Assembly (NCBI GenBank): GCA_944472135.2
Contig: OX235262.1
Coordinates: forward strand, 82,372,903-82,436,902
Source of the DNA: Trichobilharzia regenti
Taxonomy: Eukaryota > Platyhelminthes > Trematoda > Strigeidida > Schistosomatidae
Length of the DNA stretch: 64,000 nt
Direction of reading: 5' to 3'
In this document: piece after piece, positions 56,216 to 64,000 of the stretch
Layout of the letters: each line of letters begins with the position of its first letter
Position numbering within the stretch: position 1 is the stretch's first letter
Translations under genes and position numbers: made by a program
The notes under the pieces: generated by a model
What the model saw: the letters and a program-made list of their open reading frames with translations, nothing else
The model's database searches: none
Told to the model about the DNA's origin: nothing

Positions 56216-56733
56216 GTCTGAAAGAATGCTACACTCATATCAGATGTCGTGTTATGAAGATATCTTATGGATCTTTTTAAATAGCTGTATTATTTGTTGT
56301 GATGTTCGTTGTAGTATGTGTGAAAACCATTGTGAATGCTATGCCGCCACTCCTTTTGAAGCACAATATGCATTTCTACCGGTCACTAGCTATCTGTGAC
56401 TACAAGCAAGTTACACAGTTCACCATTGATGCTCAAGCCTTTATGAATAATTTCGGTTTCCAGTCAGGCTACGAAAGCACAAAAAGTTGAAATTCATTCG
56501 TTAGAAAGTATTCAGGCAGATAAGTTAAAAATATAGAATTCGAGGACATCAAAATGTTGAAAGTATTCATCAAGGTGTTTACACCCTGAGGATAGCAAAT
56601 GGAATCAATTTTATGGGATGGGTAAATTTTGAAAAACTGTAATGTGCAGTTTGCTACTAGCCAAGTCTAGTGGTGACACGAAAACACAAAACCTTTTCGA
56701 AAATACGGCAGAAAACCAGCGATCTCAAATAAC
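56216..56733. other. No identifiable gene
   Basis: Spacer before the Merlin element. Short ORFs only. Confidence 0.35.
56726..56733. repeat. Merlin target-site duplication, left
   Basis: CAAATAAC, repeated at 57873-57880. Eight bp is the length expected for Merlin/IS1016-type insertion. Confidence 0.85.
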
Positions 56734-57872
56734 GGTGACTCTAAAGAATAGCGGCCCAAACCGAAACGACCTTCGAACAAAAAAGTGACCTTGAGCAAGG
56801 AATCAGCTGACTGTATCATTTTCGGAAGTAATCATGGATGTTTTCGATTACTGTTTGGATAGCGGACTCATAGCTTTGTCGAAAATTTGCCAGTGCGGAG
56901 GAGTTATGCATATACAAATATAAGCAGAGGCCATCGATGGCTTTGTATACAGATGTATTGAGTGCCGAAGGAGGAAATCGTTTCGAGATGGTTTGTCGTT
57001 GTTTTTTAGTTTACAGATCCCTTAGGAACTTGTTTCTCTAGGTCTAAACTACCGTTAACGAAAATCTTAATGATATGTAACTTCTGGGTCCTCAAAAGAC
57101 CAGTTACAGCTACGGCTTACGAAACAGAAAATTCAGAGGTGTCAGCAGTGCAGTGGTACAATTACTGCAGAGATGTTTCCTCGTGGAAAATGAACAGTCT
57201 GACTCAAGTTCTTGGAGGAGTCGGTGTAATCGTACATATTGATGAAACTGTATTGATAAAAAGGAAATATAACCGGGGGAGATTACAATCCAACCAGCAG
57301 TGGATATTGGGTATATACGACACAACACTACGAAAAGGGTATATAGAGGCGATTCCAAATCGCAGTGCAGGTGTATTATTGCGTATTATTCAGCGTTTGG
57401 TGCTGCCTGGGACGACTATTCACACAGATGAATGGAGTGCCTACCGTCAATTATCCAATCATGGGTATATTCATCATGTCGTCAATCACACGGAGGGTTT
57501 CAGGAATCCTGTGGATGGAACGCACACTAATTCCATCGAAAATTTATGGAGTCGTCTGAAAAGACGGATAAGAGCTGTTAATGGATCAAGAAATCCAATG
57601 ATTTACAGTTATCTAGATGAATTTATGTATAGAAACTGGTTTAATATGACAATGAAGACTCCTATGAGAAACTGGGAGGTTTTTTTGCAACATATACGCG
57701 AACGTTATCCTTTGTAACTATTTATTATGACTGCATTACTTATATATAAACCGTTTTTTACAATTATGCGCCTTTCATTTTGAGCCTTCTCATTGGTCGA
57801 AGTTGTCCCTGTCAAGGTCATTTTTGCGTTGAAAGGTCGTTTCGGTTTGGGCCGCTATTCTTTAGAGTCACC
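56734..57872 (+). mobile_element. Merlin DNA transposon, complete (1139 bp)
   Basis: Bounded by terminal inverted repeats with 40 identical bases (56734-56773 and the complement of 57833-57872, starting GGTGACTCTAAAGAATAGCG), with weaker similarity continuing inward. Flanked by the 8-bp duplication CAAATAAC. It encodes a DDE transposase of the IS1595/ISXO2 type. Merlin elements are known from schistosomes. Perfect repeats and duplication indicate a recent insertion. Confidence 0.92.
56834..57717 (+). CDS. Merlin transposase (ISXO2-like DDE), one stop and a candidate 26-nt intron
   Basis: The C-terminal 215 codons (57070-57717) are open. Upstream the frame continues as CFSRSKLPLTKILMI. The N-terminal part begins at ATG 56834 with a zinc-ribbon (CQCGG, then CIECRRRKSFRD) in another frame. 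Removing 56991-57016 (GTTTGT..TTTACAG, 26 nt) joins both parts in frame, so it looks like a micro-intron. One nonsense codon (TAA, 56921-56923) remains between the Cys pairs. The DDE triad is visible: D in VHIDETV (about 57236), D in IHTDEWSAY (about 57425) and E in NSIENLWSRLK (about 57535). The enzyme cuts and rejoins transposon ends. Probably inactive by the stop, or the true start lies downstream. Confidence 0.85.
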
Positions 57873-57880
57873 CAAATAAC
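57873..57880. repeat. Merlin target-site duplication, right
   Basis: CAAATAAC, directly following the right terminal inverted repeat. Confidence 0.85.
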
Positions 57881-58441
57881 TGAGGTGCTTTTGACACTAA
57901 TTTCACTTATCTGACATTCAGAAACTATTCCTACTTTCATATTCTAAATTTTTCGTAATCTTCCGATGTTCAATTTAAAGTGTGGCAGTTCAACAAGTCC
58001 ACGTTACGCGAAATCAAGTGAATGGTTTTAACTTAGTATGAATTCAAAAATTATTGTAAAACTGGTGTGCCCCAGTGAATCGATTCTATTTCATGAGCAG
58101 TATGTGCATTGTTACCGATCGGTAAAAGAACAAATATAAGAAAAAAATCCAAGTTCAGATTCAGATTTATTGGTTGAGGATACAATTGTATCTAGTATAC
58201 TAGATTCGAGAGATATTGGGATATATCAGGTAGATAACTTTGAGGGTGAGGCAAGTTTACGGGCTTTCAGCGAAATTCGGGCGAAGTGCATAAGCTTAAG
58301 TCTTTTGCATAACTCCGTTATAATTTTCATATTGCACACATCTAAATTGTGGTACCACAATTTAGTCACGTGACTTAAAGAGTACTACAGTTTACAGTGA
58401 GCCACAGTTGACCGATATCAAGCCTAGCTAGCATTTTGTTC
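57881..58441. other. No identifiable gene
   Basis: AT-rich spacer with nothing recognised. Confidence 0.35.
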
Positions 58442-58808
58442 GGGCGCATTGCAGACTTTTTGGGGCAGACTTCGGGACACTGTTCCACGTAAGTAGATCT
58501 ACCCGAAGTTTTTGCCCCAAAATGTCTGCAATGCGCCCGAAAAAGATGTATCCTAGGATACAAACAAATTGTATTAACTTACGCAAACTGTGTTTACTAT
58601 CGTTATTCCATTCTCCTCCATTGTATATACACATATATCTTATTTCAGTGAAAAAATTTGAACATACATTGTTATCAGATTGATAACGTGCATTATCAGC
58701 TAGTATTTTCTTCGAGGAAATCTACTTACGTGGGACACTGTCCCAAAGCCTGCCCCAAGAAGTCTGCAATGAGCCCTAAGTCTGCCCCAATAAGTCTGCA
58801 ATGCGCCC
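58442..58808. mobile_element. MITE-like palindromic repeat
   Basis: The left end GGGCGCATTGCAGACTTTTT and following bases through CACGTAAGTAGAT recur inverted at the right end (58725-58808). The right end carries the terminal motif twice (58760-58775 and 58785-58808). A further inverted copy of about 37 bp at 58502-58538 makes the first 100 bp a tight hairpin. No ORF. No convincing target duplication found. The transposon superfamily is not identified. Confidence 0.7.
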
Positions 58809-59050
58809 TAACCTAATATGACAAACTGCAACCTGAGATAACGTGTCTACGGTTCCGCATTTAACTATTAGTCGACAATTAAATCAGAGCTAAATCTATT
58901 ACGCACACAGGTCGTCTCAAAAAGAACAAACTGGCAGTAGCTCAACGACTCACATTATCAAAAAGCAGTTGATTTTAATTGAAAATATATTTAATAATCT
59001 TGGCAAGAGAATTTACAATCCTTAGATAAGTTTCTAAAGTAAAGCATCCT

Positions 59051-59296
59051 ATAAATCACCAGGAAAAGTCATCCGTGTGCTTTCGGCGTTTGGTAGGTTT
59101 TCTTTGTTGACGTCGACGGTGATCTGAAAAATGAAATTTGGAAAAAATTAAGACCTACCAATGGGGAACGCCGTCGTCTTCTAATCCTCGATTTCAGTCT
59201 ATCCCGACTGTTATGGAACCAACGTTGAATAGAAGCCGTGATAGCGTTCACTGTGGTACGTCGGTCAGCATTACCTAGTTTATGTAAACTGCTCAT
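59051..59296 (-). CDS. Small arginine-rich ORF, possible two-exon gene
   Basis: ATG at 59296 opens a frame reading MSSLHKLGNADRRTTVNAIT, then IQRWFHNSRDRLKSRIRRRR. At CCATTG|GTAGGT a 35-nt GT..TTTTTCAG segment (about 59124-59158) could be a micro-intron; joining continues in frame for about 23 codons to TAG near 59051. It could equally be a remnant of the LINE lying just upstream. No domain recognised. Confidence 0.35.
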
Positions 59297-59327
59297 AGTT
59301 CCTCGAGAGACAACAATGAAAAAAATT

Positions 59328-60350
59328 TCACCTACATATCACAAGGTTACACGTCTTCGTGTCCTTGAACTTCTTTTTTTTTATCTCAGAATATGAGAGT
59401 TGCTTAGAATAGCATCCCTCTCTTCTTTCGAGTTTACTACGACTTTGAGGAGAAGTACAGGCTGTAGCGTCAGGCTTTTGGCCTATTCTGTATACGCTGT
59501 GTATAGTAATACCTGATACTGTTTGTAGCAGTAGCTTGTCTAAAAGGGGCTTGACCAAGTTAAGGTCATGCTCAAATCTGGCCTCAGGATCGAGGGCCAG
59601 TGACTCTTCCACTTTATGGAGAATGAGAGACCTGTCAGAGAGATCAGGTTTGCTTGCCGTGACTTTCTTGCTCTGTGGCGTAAGTGTGTTTCTATCCTTC
59701 GTGGGCGGTGTAGCCAATGTGTTATCCTTATCTCGCTTTATGCGAGAGACTACATTACGCCATTCATTGGCGTCCTCCTCGCTAATCGTAGTGGGATTTA
59801 TTTGTCTGCTGCTCACCGGTGTGGATGAGGCTTGTTCCGCCAGTCCCTGGGCGACTGCAGCTGCAGGTTTTCGACCCCTGGTATGCCTCTTCTTCGCGGA
59901 AGTCTTTCCATTACTGTCACTGGAGGGCTTATCCAGTATCATGGGGGCAGCCTGGGTGTCTGGAATGTGGTGGGTGTTCTTCTGTGCTGTAGGGCACTTA
60001 CTTGTTGGCAAGGACGCATCGGGGACACGTGCTGTTCTGTCAATGACGCTAGTCACGTCATCGTTATCTGAGCAATAGTCGGTATTCTCCTGTGGTGGAG
60101 GACGCTTGCAGTCCATGAGCTTTAAAGCCCCACTGAGAGTAGCAATGGCTCATGTAATACGGAGTTTAGTTGTACTACAGCAGTCGTTGCACAACCAGTT
60201 TGCTAGAGGTTTGCAGCAGCGTTTGTATGCTGCAGGAGTAAGGTTCGTGCACATACTGTGAAATCATCTCTTGCAGTTATCACACTGCATTCCCTCATCC
60301 ACTGGAAACTGGCACATAGCCCTTTCGCAGCGGTTTCTTTTGATAGACAT
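59328..60350 (-). pseudogene. LINE ORF1 with broken PHD-type finger
   Basis: From ATG 60350 the frame runs to TAG/TGA near 59328 with two internal TGA codons (60264-60266 and 60150-60152). The N-terminal part has finger spacing MQCDNCKR, stop, FHSMCTNL, then WLCNDCC, so the first stop falls where the finger's Trp is expected. The downstream 262 codons are open: KKRHTRGRKP basic patch, EEDANEWRNVVSRIKRDKDN, then LLLQTVSGITIHSVYRIGQK, which resembles the C-terminal binding domain start of CR1-type ORF1. The end appears frameshifted. No ORF2 follows. This is a separate, older LINE from the 42-47 kb element. Confidence 0.65.
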
Positions 60351-62094
60351 TTCATTTAAAACGAACCAGGAAAAAATTAAATACGACTTCAAATATATAT
60401 AACCTTTATAAATCAGTGATAAAAGCTAATGAGTGCACAAAGATAGATTTATATAGCCATTAAGTTATACGAACACAACTTCCTATAATTTAATAGACTC
60501 AAATCTGAAACGTTAACTAACTTCGATCAGAATAAACTGATTTAAAGTTAATCTGTAGACTTTTAGAGCGTATAACACAACAAAAGCCAATAATAAACAA
60601 GAGCGTGTAAAATTAACTCCCTTTTCAAAGTTCTCGCGGTAGTGGTTAATGAAGTGATATTATAATAGTACATTGTAAAAGCACAGTCAGTGAGCTATAT
60701 AAATTAATGTTTACTTGGTGGTACAATTAAAGTCAGCTGAGACAAATTATTAATATAATCCACAGAAATATTCACTGCCGGAGTCGTGTCCACTAGCTGT
60801 GAACGGGTTGTAGAGTAGATTTCGGATGAGAGGTGCTTGCAAAATCCAAAGGATAAAATACAGTAAGTGGACCAGTGAGAAGATGAACCATCGAGCAGCA
60901 CACTGTATGTTAGATTTTACTCCGAAGCTCCCTATCTTACTATAATTCTGAATTAAATCTCAGTAATTCTGAAAAAATTCTAGCATCCTATACTGCGTTA
61001 ATTCTGAATTTGTTCTGAAATGGATTGTTAAATGGCGCAGACTAGAAATCAGTGCTGGTTTTCAGAATGACTAGCGCTAATTCAGCACCGTCTTCATTTT
61101 TTAGGCATTTTCAAGAGTAGATCAGTACCTACATACATAATTACGTATACTTTACAAAGTGAAATCCAAATGAAAACTAAATATAGTAAATTGGCATTCA
61201 GACTACTTTTCAGGACATAGTAAGATATTATTAGTTCCCATTCGTAATAGCATAAAGATGGGAATGCGGCCTTTTAACTTCTTAAACGTCCTATGATAGT
61301 GTTTGTGTTTGATCATGGAATGCATGCATTTCAGAATTCTGTGTTCTTTGTTGGTGTCCGAACTTCATATCAATGATACTAACCTCACTGAAGGATTAGC
61401 AGTTTATCTTTCAACCCAAATGTGCTTCTTTAAAATTGGTCAGAATCACATATGCCGACTCAGAATAGTAGATTCCAAGTCGAGATGTGAAACACACTTC
61501 CTGGTCGATCTAGCTAGTCTGTGATGCATTCCTTACTTTTTATGGGCTATGCTAAAGCAGCCGTAAGTTAAATGACGCGCCAGACCACTTATCTTCAGGT
61601 TAACCTGTGGTGGTGTGGTACAGACAATGTGTTCCAGCGGAATATGATTCTCACATATTCCCACAGTTTATAGTGGCACTAGCAACAGAATATTATGTAT
61701 ATTTGAAAATTCCATTTCACACCGTTTAATGTAAGCCAAAATCGCACACTCAGTGACTGGTTAGGGAATATAAATTTGTACCTATATCAATACCGGCTTT
61801 ATCAGTTGAAAAGATACCTTGGCTTCTGTGTCTTGCCATCTGCTTTAACAAACAAGCCTATGCCTACATCGAGGGTCAGTATCCAGTTCTGAGTGATGAT
61901 GAAAACATAAGCTACTGGTATTAAGATGTTTTCTGGCTGAACTAAACTCAACTTAGTACTCAGTATATAGCTTTGCAAAGAAGTAAAACAGTTCAAGTCA
62001 CCTCATCTTAATCAGCATAAATAGGCAGCAAAATCCGTTCAGAGAGACGGTAATGAAGAAAAATGTATGATAAGAATAACTGTATGCAGAGGCA
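60351..62094. other. No identifiable gene
   Basis: AT-rich, no recognised coding, RNA or repeat features. A 73-codon plus ORF at 61303 has no motif. Confidence 0.35.
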
Positions 62095-62350
62095 CGAGGA
62101 CTTTATATATATGATAGGTGATACAAAGTGAATACATGTGCACCATGGAAAACGACTGCGATCCCCATCATCAACAGTCTCCTTCCAGTGATCCTTAGCG
62201 TCCTGAGAACCCAAACCAGATAGTATATATCTTCAAACGTGGCTTAGACTAACAGCCAAAGACCCTAGGAATGATGACCTTGTCTTTTTCCAGATGTTTG
62301 TTGACCTTTTTCTGGTCCAATCCTATGTCAGTCGACACTGCTTGGCGAAG
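62095..62350 (-). pseudogene. RTE-type LINE, second lineage, 3'-end fragment
   Basis: On the minus strand, DHWKETVDDGDRSRFPWCTC resembles 'HRWLETL.DMA..RSQWR.C' at the C-terminus of RTE-type proteins. The sequence GACTAACAGCCAAAGACCC matches 40385-40405 in the other copy of this lineage. Confidence 0.5.
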
Positions 62351-63439
62351 AAGGTGATGAATTTTCATTTTGTGAGGAATGTGTTAGATATAAGCCGGTA
62401 TGAAATACAATCACCCTCATAACTTCGTAAAGTAACCGTAAAAGTTTCTACAAAAAAACAATAGTTAACTGCACTTAGGTAAATAATAAAACTTATATCA
62501 CGTAAAACGAAGAAATAAAGCCACTATAGGTCGTGAATACGAGCCTATTAGTAATAAACAAACAAGTCAAATAAGAACTTTTAAGCTGCCTGTCAAAATT
62601 GAAATGCACCAGATGTGTCACATACCCTGTATAGCCAACTTGGGAACTACTATTTAACGCAACTATACTTACTGAAGGCTTTTTTTCAGTACAAATCACA
62701 GTTGTTCTGTTAGATATCTAAAGCAAATAATTAAATTTACGGTCAAATACGAATGATCCGTAATGTACAGCCATGAGAGTAGCCACGAAATATTTCCGTT
62801 AACTGGATTGTGTTCTTCACTAAGGGATGTACTCATACTAATAATGTTCTTTGAGACTTTTAATAAATATGAGTACATCGTGTTCTCTCAGAGTGAATTA
62901 TACTCACGTTTATTTACAGTTAGGAAATATTTCCATGATTAGAAGAGTCATACGTCATCCAAATGTCTTCTAACTTCATTAGTTCCAAAGAATTGTATTA
63001 CTGAAGCTAAGAAACGACCCTACTGAAGAGAGAGAGAACAAAATATTCGTTTTACTTGAAATGGGTCCTCAGGTGTCCTTATCGGATAAGCCAAGAACGT
63101 CCTGTAGAGTACTAGATTTTTCCCTAACACCTACCTCTTCTAGGAACAACAAAATGTAGAAATGGGTTATGATGAATGTTTTATAAGTATAAGTATAAGG
63201 AATTCAGATATTTGAGCAGGAAATCACACCAACCGACCACCCAGAAAATATTCGATATAACAAACTTTAGCAAGCGTAAAACAGTCACAGAAGAAGAAGA
63301 GCCTGTATCAAGATGAAGATTTTGATGTACTTGTATTAATACTAAACTATAGGTTAATAAAATTTAAACAGAACTGACTTTGAAATACTTGATTTCAAGG
63401 GTTTGATTAATCCCACTGCAGATTAAATCACAGGCTTGC
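62351..63439. other. No identifiable gene
   Basis: AT-rich spacer, nothing recognised. Confidence 0.35.
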
Positions 63440-63690
63440 ATCACTCAGTGAATCATTGAAAACCAAGGAGGAGTGGAGAGCCACCTCGTCTTAGTTCTCC
63501 AACAGTGAGCGCCCATAATCTGCCTGTGAATCCAAACTTATATCACTTTCCACCATGCTCCAGAAATCTTTATTTCAAGGCCTGTTGAGGCTAAGAGTGC
63601 GTACTGCCGAAGAGTCTCAAAGCGGGATGAATCAACTGTTAAGTACGCTTTACAATCTAATGACTTCCTAACTGAAACCGGTCCCTGAAA
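63440..63690 (-). mobile_element. SINE-A copy 9 (very decayed)
   Basis: The left arm (AACCAAGGAGGAGTGGAGAG at 63460) and right arm (GCGTACTGCCGAAGAGTCTC near 63600) keep the inverted arrangement. The tRNA-like part is hardly recognisable. Confidence 0.5.
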
Positions 63691-64000
63691 AAGTCTACCC
63701 TGAAATGTGATTCAATTTAGTAATAGCCTAATTTACTGTTCTAGCGTAGTAAGCGTCACTGACGAATTGAAAATCAGATTTGCTACTTTTGTAGGCTCAA
63801 TTATAAGTCAGCAGATTGATCATTCATCTCTCAGTTGTGTAATAGAACGTATACAGAGAAATTGCCGCATGAACACTTTCAAAACTGAATATATACTGAC
63901 ATGTGATAACAGTTGGACTCAAGTAAAAAGGTGGTTTGTTTTCTTAGTATTTTAGCTAAGTATTTGATATTAACTTCTCTAATTTCTGTAACATCATAGG
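63691..64000. other. No identifiable gene
   Basis: AT-rich. An ORF of 82 codons (63707-63955, +) has no recognised domain. Confidence 0.3.

Noticed and set aside
1..64000. CRISPR arrays, operons, ribosome binding sites, prokaryotic terminators
   Set aside because: The sequence is eukaryotic nuclear DNA with introns and LINE/SINE/Penelope elements. No regularly spaced short direct repeats were seen.

Overview
The window reads as nuclear DNA from a parasitic flatworm, most probably a schistosome-type trematode. It is AT-rich and has almost no gene-dense sequence. It combines Penelope-like retroelements with GIY-YIG ends, an RTE (SR2-like) LINE family, a CR1/Jockey-type LINE, a Merlin DNA transposon, tRNA-derived SINEs carrying hammerhead ribozyme motifs, and candidate introns of 26-35 nt. 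The species cannot be named from sequence alone.

Host genes are few. The best one is a five-exon Ras-like GTPase of the RASL11/RERG type on the minus strand (33787 down to 19408). All splice sites are GT-AG, the phases agree, and the spliced coding length is 1362 nt, predicting 453 aa. Its introns hold several SINEs and LINE pieces. A second, orphan terminal exon with an AATAAA signal lies at 37399-37526 on the minus strand.

Region by region. 0.25-9.9 kb: a hammerhead SINE, five decayed Penelope fragments, one RTE fragment and two SINE-B copies. 11.9-17.2 kb: microsatellite, more Penelope and RTE pieces, and a Penelope C-terminal pseudogene enclosed by about 215-bp inverted repeats. 18.1-33.8 kb: the RASL11-like gene with SINE-A, SINE-B, SINE-D, RTE and SINE-C insertions. 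33.8-42 kb: mostly featureless, with the orphan exon and a second RTE lineage split by a SINE. 42.4-47.5 kb: a near-complete CR1-type LINE on the minus strand, with an intact 944-aa ORF2 and a probably frameshifted PHD-finger ORF1. 48.1-54 kb: an RTE fragment interrupted by a 4.8-kb head-to-head pair of almost identical Penelope elements with a 10-bp target duplication. 54.5-56.2 kb: 3' ends of another LINE lineage whose tail is shared with SINE-B. 56.7-57.9 kb: a 1139-bp Merlin element with 40-bp terminal inverted repeats and an 8-bp target duplication. 58.4-60.4 kb: a palindromic MITE-like repeat, an arginine-rich ORF and a broken LINE ORF1. 60.4-64 kb: mostly featureless, with one RTE tail and one old SINE-A.

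Most of the sequence is layered transposable element history. The most notable items are a sequence-perfect type I hammerhead ribozyme inside a foldback SINE with target duplication, the nested Penelope inverted dimer whose two arms share the same stop codon, and the Merlin transposase with a candidate 26-nt intron.
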